Part shown: one piece after another, positions 28,698 to 38,166 of the stretch
How the letters are laid out: each line of letters opens with the position of its first letter
How positions within the stretch are numbered: the first letter of the stretch is position 1
The notes under the pieces: generated by a model
What the model saw: only the letters and a program-made list of their open reading frames with translations
Told to the model about the DNA's origin: nothing
Database searches by the model: none
Assembly: GCA_030591525.1 (NCBI GenBank)
Contig: JAUVAV010000001.1
Span: 40,051-104,050, forward strand
Direction of reading: 5' to 3'
From: a candidate division FCPU426 bacterium
GTDB taxonomy: Bacteria > Oederibacteriota > JAAXVQ01 > JAUVAV01
DNA length: 64,000 nt
Program-made: the position numbers and the translations under genes

Positions 28698-29153
28698 TTA
28701 AAACAAATATAAATAAATTCCCGCATTGATTACCCATTCAAGTCCATTGCTTCCGGTATTCTGCGAGGACAAATTAATAATCGTAGGAGCGATATCCAAA
28801 GTTATGCTTAGTTCCTTGATGATCCGGTATTCGCCGCCAATAAACAGTCCATATTCAATGCCTGTGCCTTCGACATCTAAAGTGTCAAACCCAATGCCTC
28901 CAACCTCAATCCCGGTAAATACATTTATCATTCCGGTCCGGAAAAAATTCCAATATCCCCGACCCGCATAGACATATATCCCTTCACTGGCAGCATATTT
29001 TATTTCAGCCGAAATTTCCGGTATAAAATCCGCTTTTACAGTAATATAAGGATATCCTAATCCAACTCCTATTTCCGCCCGGCTTGCCGGGGCGAGACCA
29101 CAAACAAGTATAAATGTGATTAGCATCATTTTTAAAAGAAAGTCTTTCATCAT
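28698..29153 (-). CDS. exported beta-barrel-like protein of unknown function
   Basis: The product is 151 aa. A signal peptide ends at PASRA before EIGVGLG. The mature part has alternating hydrophobic/polar strands rich in Gly, Tyr and Ile (ISAEIKYAASEGIYVYAG, GIEYGLFIGGEYRIIKELSI) and ends in aromatic YLYLF, the usual C-terminal signal for outer-membrane insertion. It probably forms a small barrel in the outer membrane. The ATG follows AGGAGGAAATAA. No family name can be given. The exported protein at the left window edge looks similar in design. Confidence 0.75.
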   Translation of the reverse strand: MMKDFLLKMMLITFILVCGLAPASRAEIGVGLGYPYITVKADFIPEISAEIKYAASEGIYVYAGRGYWNFFRTGMINVFTGIEVGGIGFDTLDVEGTGIEYGLFIGGEYRIIKELSITLDIAPTIINLSSQNTGSNGLEWVINAGIYLYLF

Positions 29154-29310
29154 TTATTTCCTCCTGATAAGTTTATGGTTATGCAGAAACTTAAGCTTGG
29201 CGTTTGAATATATAAAGTGCGCCCTGACTCTCAAGCGCGCGGCATATAAATAGGCGGCAGACCCTAAAAAATCCATACAGTTATCTCCTTGATTTTCGAG
29301 GTTTTTATTT

Positions 29311-31122
29311 TTAGTGACTGTTTATCCACTCGGATATCGGCTCCCATACAAGAGATTTCGCATTGTCATTGTCTGCCCAAAGCAGATCAGCGTGTCCGTA
29401 ATCGACTCCAATGTATTCCGGCGGATATAATTCAACTATTAATGTTTTTTTGTCAGGACTTCCCAAAAGCGTAGTCGTGTGTATTCCATACTCCCCGAAT
29501 CCACCTGCCGCGCCGATATAAAATACGGGTATCATTATTTTGTCTAAATAGTCGTCATAAGGCAGTTCGACTGCATCAGACATTATTGCCTCAACGTCCA
29601 TCATTCCTCCGAGACTCTCATAACTCGGCACAGCAAAAGCAATGTCAAAAATATACTCCACGTCCGAGAACTGCAATCCAGTGGGAATTCCATATGAATT
29701 GAATTCGCCGGCCGCATAGTGATACAGAGGTACGTATGGTTCAAGCCCAAGCGGCGCAAAGGTGGCATGGGTTGCTGACAAAACAAATAAAGCTGCTTGT
29801 TCATTAGTAAATCCAGGTATAAGTGGGGAATCGCCACCAGGCGCCATACTTGCCAATTGGGCTATTAGCTTTAAATTTTCTCCCTCCGCACTGTGATAGG
29901 TTTTCTGGTGATATAAGGATTTAAATGCGCTATACCGTGCGCAGGCGGCATTTATCAATTTCTCATTTTCCGGAGAAAATTTATACACCATATCTATTGG
30001 AATTATCCCTTTTAAGTTTTGTCTATACCTGGCTTTCTGGGTCTCTGCATTGGCATAAGCATAGGCAAGCGTTGCGCCTGAACTATGACCTGACACAAAG
30101 ATTCTGCCAAAACCGCTTCCGGTTAGAACCCGTGAATACCTGGCGATTTTTACCGCCAACTCCAGATCCTGTAAATAAAGTTGGATATTCCATTTTTTCA
30201 TAAATGAGAAATTATCCGTTTCATCCGGCACTAATGTCCATCTAAGGTCTATACCCCATACATCGATATTATTATTAGCCAGATGAATACCCAAGGATTG
30301 GTCTGCATTTACTTTGTCAGATAACGTGCTCATCAAAAACGCGGTGTGGAATTTGGATGAACTGCCGTGAATCATCATTACCGCCTTTCGGCTTGTCCGG
30401 GGAATCCACGGCTTCTTTTCTCTCGTTACTCTATAGATTCCCAGCTTATCAAATTCTCCATTTCCCACTTTGAGTATTATGGCATATTCATAAATATCAT
30501 TGACCAGATGCCTTCTTTTAACTGAGATTATTTTAGGCGTAATTTTAGACGAACTGAATAAACAGTTGTTTTTAGAGGTAGCATCGGGAGTGCTAATATC
30601 CCGGCTTGACAAAGAGACGGCTTTTGCTATCAAACCTTCCTGCATATCGGCCATCTCGGATGCATTATTACCGGAGTCAGAAGATGGGATTAAAGTTTCA
30701 TTTCCCGTACAAAGGTCTGTGCCTACATCAAGTTCAATACTTTTTTGCGCGGTTTTTCCTTTATTGTCGGATACAGTGCAAGTTACTGTATATGTTCCCA
30801 TGGACGATGGCCCTGTCCAGACAACCTTCGCACCACTCCCCCTAATCGATCCACTGGTGGAACTCCAGGAATAGGTGAGTACATCTCCTTCGGGGTCTGA
30901 GGCACTACAGGTTATGGTTGAACTGCCGCTTGCTACCACTACCTTTGAATCTGCTGTCAAAGAATCCAGTAAAGGTGATTGATTAGAAGATTTTTCGATT
31001 TCTTTCTTTAATTCTTTGATTTGCTTTTTGGCTGCAGAAATAATTCCAAAATTGAGGTCTGTATAGGCTTTGAGAGGAATGAAAATGATACTTAATACAA
31101 TGACAAAAATATATTTTTTCAT
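29311..31122 (-). CDS. secreted alpha/beta hydrolase with PKD/Ig-like domain
   Basis: The product is 603 aa. The start at 31120-31122 (MKKYIFVIVLSIIFIPLKAY) follows AAAGGAGGCAAT and gives a clean signal peptide; 14 extra upstream codons are rejected. A coiled segment (~27-45) is followed by a PKD/Ig-like domain (~48-133; VTCTVSDNKGKTA). The rest is an alpha/beta hydrolase: MMIHGSSS (oxyanion region), the nucleophile elbow GHSSG (Ser in VSGHSSGATLAYAYA) and a late DYGHADLLWAD holding the likely catalytic His. Substrate is unknown; a lipase, esterase or polymer depolymerase is plausible. It acts outside the cytoplasm. Confidence 0.82.
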   Translation of the reverse strand: MKKYIFVIVLSIIFIPLKAYTDLNFGIISAAKKQIKELKKEIEKSSNQSPLLDSLTADSKVVVASGSSTITCSASDPEGDVLTYSWSSTSGSIRGSGAKVVWTGPSSMGTYTVTCTVSDNKGKTAQKSIELDVGTDLCTGNETLIPSSDSGNNASEMADMQEGLIAKAVSLSSRDISTPDATSKNNCLFSSSKITPKIISVKRRHLVNDIYEYAIILKVGNGEFDKLGIYRVTREKKPWIPRTSRKAVMMIHGSSSKFHTAFLMSTLSDKVNADQSLGIHLANNNIDVWGIDLRWTLVPDETDNFSFMKKWNIQLYLQDLELAVKIARYSRVLTGSGFGRIFVSGHSSGATLAYAYANAETQKARYRQNLKGIIPIDMVYKFSPENEKLINAACARYSAFKSLYHQKTYHSAEGENLKLIAQLASMAPGGDSPLIPGFTNEQAALFVLSATHATFAPLGLEPYVPLYHYAAGEFNSYGIPTGLQFSDVEYIFDIAFAVPSYESLGGMMDVEAIMSDAVELPYDDYLDKIMIPVFYIGAAGGFGEYGIHTTTLLGSPDKKTLIVELYPPEYIGVDYGHADLLWADNDNAKSLVWEPISEWINSH

Positions 31123-31189
31123 ATTGCCTCCTTTGAATTTTTTACATATCGCAAACCATATCACATAGAATACATGAAGTCAAATTTCG

Positions 31190-31408
31190 CCCTTATTTTT
31201 ATGGGAGTGTTAAGCTGGGATAAAAATTCCCGTTTTTTTCCTTTCTATGCTGCCCCTGGGACAAGCCCATGATCTCTGCGCAAGGAAGGAAATAAAGCGA
31301 GTGGGGAGTAAAACCGACCAACTGATAACTGAGGTGAGTCGACCAAAGGAACTTCCCTTTAGCCGCTGGTAGAACGATGCGGGAACCTATCGATTCATAC
31401 CGCTCCCA
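31190..31408. other. unexplained intergenic block, possibly structured
   Basis: The ~220 bp between the P-ATPase stop and the hydrolase promoter area has balanced base content, unlike the A/T-rich DNA next to it. Short complementary blocks occur, such as GGGA-TAAAAAT-TCCC followed by T7 at ~31218. I recognise no tRNA, RNase P, SRP, 6S or riboswitch consensus and no protein relic. It could be a decayed element or an unknown RNA. Confidence 0.3.
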
Positions 31409-34123
31409 TTAATCCGGTTGCGCTGCTTGCCGCGCGCTCAGCCTTCTTCTTCTTATCCATTTATCGAATTCCACCGCAATTATAATGATAGTTGTGCCTG
31501 CGCCTATCTCAGCCCACTCAGTCAGCGTAAGCGGAACGGTTCTGAATATCCATTGCAATGCCGGGACATAGAGAACTGCCAACTGGGCGAAGAAAGCCGC
31601 AATTATGGAATAAAACAGGAAAGGATTGCTCAGAAGAGACATCTGGAAAATAGATCTATCCTCAGAACGGCAGTTTAAGGCCTGATAAAATTGGAAAAAT
31701 ACCATGGTGGTCAGCGCAATGGTCCGCGCCCGTTCGAGAGGAACGCCGGCCTCGAGCTTGACTAAAAATATCGCCACCGTCCCGATGGCCATTATTATGC
31801 CCATCAAGAGTGTCCTCTGCACTAAAAGTTTCGAAAGAATTCCTTCTTTGGGATCTCGCGGTCTTCTTTCCACCACGCCTTTCTCCCCCGGCTCAAAGGC
31901 CAGGGCCACATCCTGAAAACCATTGGTCACCAGATTAAGCCAGAGGATTTGGGCCGGGATATAGGGAATGGGATACCCCATGAAAATCGTGGTTGAAATC
32001 GCAATCAGTTCTCCCAGGCCGCAGGAGATTAGAAAGAGGGTGACTTTTTTTATATTGTCATACACCACCCGGCCTTTTTCCACGGCTGAAAATATGCTGG
32101 CAAAGTTATCGTCAGCCAGTACCATATCCGAGGCCTCCTTGGCCACGTCGGTTCCGGTTTTTCCCATGGCGATACCAATATGCGCCGCCTTCAGGGCCGG
32201 GGCATCATTAACGCCGTCGCCGGTCACTGCCATAATTTCTCCGTGTTGCAGCAACTGCTGGGTTATTCTCAATTTATGCTGGGGAGAAACCCGGGCATAG
32301 ACGTTTATCTCCTTTACCTTCTGGAAAAGTTTTTCATCGCTTAACGTCTCGATTTCCTGGCCGCTAAGCACCTGGGGTTCATGGCCGCCAATACCGAGAT
32401 TTTTAGCAATGGTCACAGCCGTGACCGTATAGTCTCCGGTTATCATTACTACCCTAATGCCGGCCCGCCGGCACTTGCTCACAGCATCAATCGTTTCCGG
32501 CCTGGGGGGGTCTATCATGCCCTGCAGCCCGGAAAAGATCAGGTCAGTCTCAATGTCATGAGCAGAGAGCGACTCCATCTCCGGCGGCACTTCCTTGTAG
32601 GCCATGGCCAGTACTCTTAAACCTTCTTTGGCAAAATTATCGGCCATGTGCAATATATTTTTCTTTTTAAATTCCCCGGCGCCTAGGCACTCCGTACATC
32701 CGGAAAGCACCTTTTCCGGAGCGCCTTTAATGAAAATTATTTTTTTACCGCGGTGACGGTGAAGAGTAGCCATATAGCCGCGCTCAGATTCAAAAGGTAT
32801 CGAATCGATTTCGGGATAACGTTTCTTCTCCTCTTCAGAATCAAGCCCGGCTTTCAGGGCCGAGGTAATGAGCGCTCCCTCGGTGGGATCTCCATCTACC
32901 TTATGATCACCTGCTTCTTCATATACATTTGCCTCATTACAAAGCAGTCCGATTCTCAGCCCCTGGAGGAGGCTATCGGCTTTTTTGACGGGGAGCGGCC
33001 TTTGTTCCTGTAGTATCTCTCCCTCGGGTGCGTAACCACTGCCGGTAAACTCATAGATATGCTCGCCATCATAGAGGCGTCTGACCGTCATCTCATTTTT
33101 AGTCAGGGTTCCGGTCTTGTCTGAACCAATAATGGTTGTGCTTCCCAGGGTCTCGACCGCTGGCAATTTCCGGATAATGGCATTCTGTTTGGCCATTCTT
33201 GTCATGCCAATAGCCATGGCTATGGTTACGGCCACGGGCAGTCCTTCGGGAATAGCGGATATGGCGGTGGCGACCGCTGTCATGAACATTTCCGACACCT
33301 TGGTCCCCATAATGACACCGCCCACAAAGACCAGGCTGGAGAAACTTAATACCAGGTAAACGATTATACGGGCAAATCTCTCCAGTTTTTCCTGCAACGG
33401 GGTTTTACCGGCCAATACTTCCTGAACTTCTTTGGCAATCTGGCCGAGAATTGAACTCGCCCCGGTCTCAACCACCACCCCCTGCGCCCTCCCATTCACG
33501 ACTATGGTTCCCATGAAGGCCATATTTTTCTGATCCCCGGAGATCAAATTATCCTCTTTTATGGTGGCCGTAATCTTCTCACTGGCGATTGATTCACCGG
33601 TAAGCATAGCTTCGTCGATCTTTATTTCTTTGGTCTTGAAAAGCCTGAGGTCGGCCGGTACTTTGGCGCCGGCTGCCAGTAAAACAATATCGCCTGGCAC
33701 AAGTTGTTCGCTGTTGATCTCCATATCCTTGCCGGCCCGGTGAACCCGGGCTTTGGGCACTACCATCTTTTTAAGGGCCCGGACGCTTTCTTCGGCCCGG
33801 TATTCCTGGACATAACCAATAATGGCATTGAGGAGTACGACCGCCATGATTACACCCGTGTCAATGTATTCCTTCAGGAAACCGGTTACCAGAGCGGCCA
33901 CTAAAAGGACATAGATCAGGGGATTGGTAAACTGATGAAGCAGGATCTTGAATTTGCTTGTCTTTTTTTCTTCCGCGAGTTTATTCGGGCCATACTTTTT
34001 AAGCCTGGCATCCGCTTCGGGAACACTCAAGCCTTCCATAGAAGTTTTTAGCTTGGAAAATACATCCGGGGTATCCCATTGATACCAATTAATTGCTTGG
34101 CGGATTTTGTTCTCTGGATTCAT
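31409..34123 (-). CDS. cation-transporting P-type ATPase (Ca2+ type, P2)
   Basis: The 904-aa membrane pump belongs to the P2 group (Ca2+-ATPase/PMR1-like). The cation-ATPase N-domain is at ~15-75. The A-domain TGE loop is MLTGES. The site PEGLPVAVTIAMAIG sits in helix 4. The phosphorylation site is SDKTGTLTKNEM, and GDGVNDAPALKAAHIGIAMG is the P-domain hinge. C-terminal cation-ATPase helices close the protein. The ATG at 34121-34123 follows CCAGGAG; a TTG five codons earlier is rejected. Ca2+ is the likely substrate, by family. It sits downstream of two universal stress proteins on the same strand, suggesting a stress-related transcript. Confidence 0.93.
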   Translation of the reverse strand: MNPENKIRQAINWYQWDTPDVFSKLKTSMEGLSVPEADARLKKYGPNKLAEEKKTSKFKILLHQFTNPLIYVLLVAALVTGFLKEYIDTGVIMAVVLLNAIIGYVQEYRAEESVRALKKMVVPKARVHRAGKDMEINSEQLVPGDIVLLAAGAKVPADLRLFKTKEIKIDEAMLTGESIASEKITATIKEDNLISGDQKNMAFMGTIVVNGRAQGVVVETGASSILGQIAKEVQEVLAGKTPLQEKLERFARIIVYLVLSFSSLVFVGGVIMGTKVSEMFMTAVATAISAIPEGLPVAVTIAMAIGMTRMAKQNAIIRKLPAVETLGSTTIIGSDKTGTLTKNEMTVRRLYDGEHIYEFTGSGYAPEGEILQEQRPLPVKKADSLLQGLRIGLLCNEANVYEEAGDHKVDGDPTEGALITSALKAGLDSEEEKKRYPEIDSIPFESERGYMATLHRHRGKKIIFIKGAPEKVLSGCTECLGAGEFKKKNILHMADNFAKEGLRVLAMAYKEVPPEMESLSAHDIETDLIFSGLQGMIDPPRPETIDAVSKCRRAGIRVVMITGDYTVTAVTIAKNLGIGGHEPQVLSGQEIETLSDEKLFQKVKEINVYARVSPQHKLRITQQLLQHGEIMAVTGDGVNDAPALKAAHIGIAMGKTGTDVAKEASDMVLADDNFASIFSAVEKGRVVYDNIKKVTLFLISCGLGELIAISTTIFMGYPIPYIPAQILWLNLVTNGFQDVALAFEPGEKGVVERRPRDPKEGILSKLLVQRTLLMGIIMAIGTVAIFLVKLEAGVPLERARTIALTTMVFFQFYQALNCRSEDRSIFQMSLLSNPFLFYSIIAAFFAQLAVLYVPALQWIFRTVPLTLTEWAEIGAGTTIIIIAVEFDKWIRRRRLSARQAAQPD

Positions 34124-34173
34124 GACTACTCCTGGCAATTATACCAAGGATTGGGAAAGAGCGAATTAGACCG

Positions 34174-35118
34174 TTATTTACTGGGCTTTATCGGCGTAAC
34201 AAAGCCATCCGGTTTGACGGTAAGCAGTGAGCAATTCACGAGATCCAGCACTTTTTCAGTCGTATTGCCGATCAGGAGTCCGGGAATGCCGACGCGGCAA
34301 ACAGTGCCCATAACAATCAGGTCCGCCTTTTCCCGTTTGGCCATTTTGGGAATCTGGATACCCGGGTCGCCGGCCAATAGTTTTTGTTGACAATGACCCC
34401 GCCTTAAGGAGATCGTATTCATAAACTCATCCAGCAGCTTTTTATGTAATTTTTTAGCATCGCGCAGAATGCAGTTAACTTGGGTAGGAGGAATATCCGA
34501 GTATCCAAACCCCAGCAACAGTTCAGGATATTTGGACCAGCAATGCACAACCTCGAGTTCGCTCTTTTCTATCTCCGCCAGGGAGGAGGCCAGTTCGATA
34601 ATCTTTTTGTTAAGCGCGGTTTTCCCCGCATCCTCGGGATCCGGATCCACGGCCGCTATAATCCGCCGGAAGGATTTAGTCTGCGTGGACTTGATAGCCC
34701 AGACCGGGCAGGGACACTTCCGTATCAGGCGAACCGCCGTGGTGCCGAAAACCATTTCCTTAAACTTCTTCCGGGTCTCCACCGCTGTAATGACCAAATC
34801 ATGTTTATCACACAGCACTTTGCGGATGATTTCCACAAACGGAACGCCCTTCAATACCTTACACCGAACGCGTATTCCTCTTTTACGCCAAGGTTTAATT
34901 ATTTGTTCCAAATGATTCTGGCTCCCGGTCAAGGTCTTATCATAGAGCTCTTTGATGGCCGGGGCCTTTTCCGACCCGTATTTCCGCGGCAAAGCATGGA
35001 TAACCTCAACTACGGTTAATTTAGCCCGGTTCTCCCTGGCCAAACGAACAGCCCGGTCCAAGGCTGCGGTACCGTCGGTTTTAGTGTAATGACAAAGTAT
35101 ATTTTTAAACCGTTTCAT
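34174..35118 (-). CDS. tandem universal stress protein (UspE-like)
   Basis: The product is 314 aa and contains two UspA domains (~1-145 and ~150-305). The second has the ATP-binding glycine signature, seen as VMGTVCRVGIPGLLIGNTTE; the first has the weaker VFGTTAVRLIRKCPCPVWAI. Cytoplasmic, with no membrane segment. Usp proteins support survival under starvation and other stress; the exact role here is unknown. The ATG follows AAAGGAGATATAAGCG. It sits between another tandem Usp gene and a P-type ATPase, all on the minus strand. Confidence 0.9.
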   Translation of the reverse strand: MKRFKNILCHYTKTDGTAALDRAVRLARENRAKLTVVEVIHALPRKYGSEKAPAIKELYDKTLTGSQNHLEQIIKPWRKRGIRVRCKVLKGVPFVEIIRKVLCDKHDLVITAVETRKKFKEMVFGTTAVRLIRKCPCPVWAIKSTQTKSFRRIIAAVDPDPEDAGKTALNKKIIELASSLAEIEKSELEVVHCWSKYPELLLGFGYSDIPPTQVNCILRDAKKLHKKLLDEFMNTISLRRGHCQQKLLAGDPGIQIPKMAKREKADLIVMGTVCRVGIPGLLIGNTTEKVLDLVNCSLLTVKPDGFVTPIKPSK

Positions 35119-35180
35119 CGCTTATATCTCCTTTCTTTCCGGCTCATGGAGCTCCCGTTTTTTCTTATCTAGTACAATCA

Positions 35181-36308
35181 TTACGTACGCTTCTTGCTGT
35201 CCGGGAGATATTGCCGCTTTATATCAAATTCCACTTTCTTCCGCCACAATCGGTCGCGGATGGCTTCCGCTTGCTCCCGGCACTCCCGGGCTTTACTTTC
35301 GTGTCCTAAATGGCCATGCGCTTCAGCCATTCCTTCCCAGGCCGGAGCAAACATCCTATCCTCGGAAAGAACACACTTAAATTTACGCATAGCTTCCCGG
35401 GCAAAACCATTTCCCAGCAGTTCCTTGCCTTGCCGGAAATCCCCTTCAATGCTTTCTATCACATCCTCCAGGTTAAGCCGTATGGCATGCTCGGATTTAA
35501 AAGTGATGACAGAACAGGGCATCTTCCGAATCACCTTTACTGCCACTTGGCCCAAGGAAATTTTGGCCAAATTGGTTTTTCCCACAGAACCCATAACCAA
35601 CAGATCGGCTGACTCTTCCTTTAGCAATTCCAGGATCTTCTGATGCGCCGCTCCTTGCCGGATTTCCTTTTTATAAGTGACATTATAGAAGTCATGATCC
35701 TTTAAAAAATCTTCAAAATCTTTTTGTTGCGCCGGGCGGCCGGCAGCCGCTGGCTTGGCCGGCATGCTGATTACATTTAAGATGCTCAATTCCGCCCCGA
35801 CTAAGCGTGCCAGATGGATGGCATTTTGCAAGGCCCGGCCCGAAGGATCGGAAAAATCCACCGGGCAAACAATCCTCTTGATCAAGGGCGGGCAGCCTCG
35901 TTTGACAATCCAGACCGGCTTGCTGGATCTACGCATGACCCGCTCTGCGGTAATGCCTAAAAGAAAGGGATCCGTCTCGTTTTTTTCTCTGGACCCCATC
36001 ATAATGACATTCACGTCATGTTCTTCCGCCAGTTGGATGATTCGTTCAAAGGATGCCGGACCAGCGGCTATAATCACAGTGGAACGAATCCCCACCTGCT
36101 CTAAGTCCTTTTTTAATTCATTTATGCGTTGCAGCGCCGGTTTACGCATCTGGTCTAAAGGCAAGGGTAAATGCCCGGCCGTAGAAATAACATGCAACAG
36201 AAATAATTCCGAATGAAAAACTTTAGCCATATGAACGGCCATGCGCAGAGCATCATTGGAGGCCTGACCGTAATCCGTGGCTAACATGATTTTTTCCAAT
36301 AATTTCAT
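35181..36308 (-). CDS. tandem universal stress protein with TPR-like C-terminal tail
   Basis: The product is 375 aa. Two UspA domains (~1-140 and ~143-285) show MMGSREKNETDPFLLGITAERVMRR and VMGSVGKTNLAKISLGQVAVKV, the nucleotide-binding pattern. An added ~90-residue tail (GNGFAREAMRKFKCVLSED, MFAPAWEGMAEAHGHLGHES) reads like one or two TPR helices, so it may bind a partner. Most Usp proteins lack this. The start codon has a modest ribosome site (GGAG far upstream). It is probably the first gene of the usp-usp-ATPase transcript. Confidence 0.88.
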   Translation of the reverse strand: MKLLEKIMLATDYGQASNDALRMAVHMAKVFHSELFLLHVISTAGHLPLPLDQMRKPALQRINELKKDLEQVGIRSTVIIAAGPASFERIIQLAEEHDVNVIMMGSREKNETDPFLLGITAERVMRRSSKPVWIVKRGCPPLIKRIVCPVDFSDPSGRALQNAIHLARLVGAELSILNVISMPAKPAAAGRPAQQKDFEDFLKDHDFYNVTYKKEIRQGAAHQKILELLKEESADLLVMGSVGKTNLAKISLGQVAVKVIRKMPCSVITFKSEHAIRLNLEDVIESIEGDFRQGKELLGNGFAREAMRKFKCVLSEDRMFAPAWEGMAEAHGHLGHESKARECREQAEAIRDRLWRKKVEFDIKRQYLPDSKKRT

Positions 36309-36553
36309 AACACCCGCCTAATCTCCAGGTTTATTCTGCTGCTGAAAAGAAATTGTTTTTCAGGAAGATTATAACAAGGCCTGGAGTAGTACGTCAATGA
36401 CAAGCGACAATCTGTAAAGCCAAAATAGAAATGTCCGGTTTTAAGGTGCCGGAGCAATGTGTCGCCTCCCTATCGGAACTAATATTGGTTTGCGCCAAGG
36501 ATGAGTTGCTAAAGGCTTTCTCTTTTGCTTGACCGGAGCGAATCGGCAGCTGT

Positions 36554-36742
36554 TCATTTTAAAAACCATTTTAGGAAAGGAAAGCGTTTTTTTAAAAGAT
36601 AAGTCCTCAGTAATATTCTCTGGTAACGATTAAGCATTTTATGGTAACGCGCATGTTTCAAAATATCTTCTCCGGCTTGGTGTCGAATATCCAGCAAACG
36701 TTCTGTCACCCGTGGCTTCGGCCTTAAAAATCTGAATTTCAT
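36554..36742 (-). CDS. small basic protein of unknown function
   Basis: This 62-aa frame is very rich in Arg, Lys and aromatic residues (MKFRFLRPKPRVTERLLDIR at the start, RFPFLKWFLK at the end). The ATG at 36740-36742 follows AAGGGGGCGGCGAG. There is no signal peptide or membrane helix, and no family is recognised. It stands alone between the usp gene and the SDR gene, so it may be a chance frame. From 36743 to 36945 no other gene is seen. Confidence 0.4.
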   Translation of the reverse strand: MKFRFLRPKPRVTERLLDIRHQAGEDILKHARYHKMLNRYQRILLRTYLLKKRFPFLKWFLK

Positions 36743-36945
36743 CTCGCCGCCCCCTTACTCAGCAGCTTTACCAAGTACTAACAGAACCCAACATGTCATG
36801 CTCTTGCCTGGAGCCGGGCAGATTGGCTTGACAGTTTCGCTAATTCCATATCGCTTTACCTGGCTGGAAATTAGTCCTGGGAAATTTAAAATCTAATAAA
36901 CCATGTATCTTATAGTTTAGACCCTGTTAATCCGTTTTGGTTTCA

Positions 36946-36977
36946 TTCAATTTCCCCGCTCTGAAGAGCGGGGAATT
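36946..36977. repeat. solo left hairpin of the two-hairpin palindromic element (copy 4)
   Basis: TTCAATTT and the perfect hairpin CCCCGCTCT-GA-AGAGCGGGG with AATT match the left end of the elements at 364, 9191 and 25736. The GATATGATCTG segment and the right hairpin are absent. A GC-rich fragment of the CCTGAGC type follows at ~37000-37040. Confidence 0.7.
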
Positions 36978-37157
36978 TTGATCCGAACTTCCCGCGTTGC
37001 GCTTCCTTCGCTATGCTCAGGGCCGGCAGGGCGGACCTTGCGATTGCTGCATGGCATAGGGGAAAGAGTCCAAATTTTGTATTGTTTTATTTGCAAAGTA
37101 CGATTATTATTAGCCGTACGTCTGGAACTTACTGATTTTTCAAGGGGATTATAAGAA

Positions 37158-37973
37158 ATGTCAAATTCGACCCCATCCGGAACTAAAAATCCGCCGGGAA
37201 CCGTTATAATCACCGGCGCTTCCAGTGGAATCGGCGCGGCTTTTGCGCGTCATTTGGGCGCCCTGGGATACCGGCTTATTCTGGTCGCCCGCCGCCGGGA
37301 ACACCTGCAAGTGCTCTCGCGGGAATTAAATAAACAATATAATACTGCTTCGGAAATTCTGGTCTCGGATCTGTCCCGGGCCGACGGCATGGCGCGGGTC
37401 GAAAAAAAGATATCCGAACTGAAAAACCTGGTCATGCTGGTAAATAATGCCGGGTTTGGAACCACGGGCAAGTTCTACCAAATCGAGCTGGACAAACAAA
37501 TCGAGATGATAAATCTGCATGTCACTGCCAGCGTGCGCCTCTGCCGCGCCGCCTTGCCGGGAATGATTGCCAACGGCCTTGGCAGCATTATTAATGTCTC
37601 CTCTATCGCCGCTTATATTCCCTCGGATGGAAATGCCAATTACTGCGCGAGCAAGGCCTATTTAAAGGTTTTTTCCGAGGCTTTGCAAGCTGAATTGCGA
37701 AATACCGGCATCCGGGTTCAAGCCCTCTGTCCCGGCCTTACATATACGGAATTCCACGATACCCCGGAGTATCATGAATTCAATCGTTCCCGTTTTCCCC
37801 GAATCTTGTGGATGTCCGCTGAAGAACTGGTCTCCCGGTCTTTGAAAGCTCTGAAAAAAAACCGCGTAACCTACATTCCCGGCCTGGTTAACCGTTTGCT
37901 GATTATTATCGCCTCCAGCCCTCTCCTATCCCTGATACGGGCCTTTATGTCCCGGCGTAAAAAGCCGGCCTAG
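37158..37973 (+). CDS. short-chain dehydrogenase/reductase
   Basis: The product is 271 aa. The NAD(P)-binding motif TGASSGIG is at ~19-26, NNAGFG at ~97, and the catalytic Ser-Tyr-Lys appears as NVSSIAA, YCASK. An Arg pair after the second strand (LVARRREHL) suggests NADP(H). A hydrophobic C-terminal helix (LLIIIASSPLLSLIRAF) with RRKK may attach it to the membrane, as in steroid- or lipid-acting SDRs. The ATG follows AAGGGGATTATAAGAA. Substrate unknown. A relic of an ABC permease follows. Confidence 0.88.
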   Translation: MSNSTPSGTKNPPGTVIITGASSGIGAAFARHLGALGYRLILVARRREHLQVLSRELNKQYNTASEILVSDLSRADGMARVEKKISELKNLVMLVNNAGFGTTGKFYQIELDKQIEMINLHVTASVRLCRAALPGMIANGLGSIINVSSIAAYIPSDGNANYCASKAYLKVFSEALQAELRNTGIRVQALCPGLTYTEFHDTPEYHEFNRSRFPRILWMSAEELVSRSLKALKKNRVTYIPGLVNRLLIIIASSPLLSLIRAFMSRRKKPA

Positions 37974-38010
37974 TTGTATTCACCACTGAAAGAAGAAGCT
38001 CCATATCTAA

Positions 38011-38166
38011 AATGAATTCATGTTCGCCATAATGTTGTGCACTGACCACCATGCCCGCACGGTTCCGGTGGGAATCGCGCTATTTCAGGGATTGCCTGGT
38101 GAAATCCCCTGGGGTACTATCATGGCAGCCTCCACTATTACTACTATTCCCATTATTTCAGCCTGA
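38011..38166 (+). pseudogene. relic of a sugar ABC transporter permease (MalG family C-terminus)
   Basis: Translation from 38011 gives NEFMFAIMLCTDHHARTVPV, GIALFQGLPGEIPWGTIMAA and STITTIPIIISA, then a stop. MalG-type permeases carry a WNEF(L/M)FA...TVPVGIALFQG...WGTIMAASVI block near their end, so the match is specific. An in-frame stop precedes NEF, and the usual final helix with GAVKG is lost. No other ABC gene is nearby. It overlaps the 3' end of the convergent yciH-like gene by nine bases. It is a decayed remnant, not a working gene. Confidence 0.7.

Noticed and set aside
31190..31408. Group II intron or retron RNA fragment
   Set aside because: No reverse transcriptase and no recognisable domain V or msr/msd arms were found; kept only as an unexplained block.
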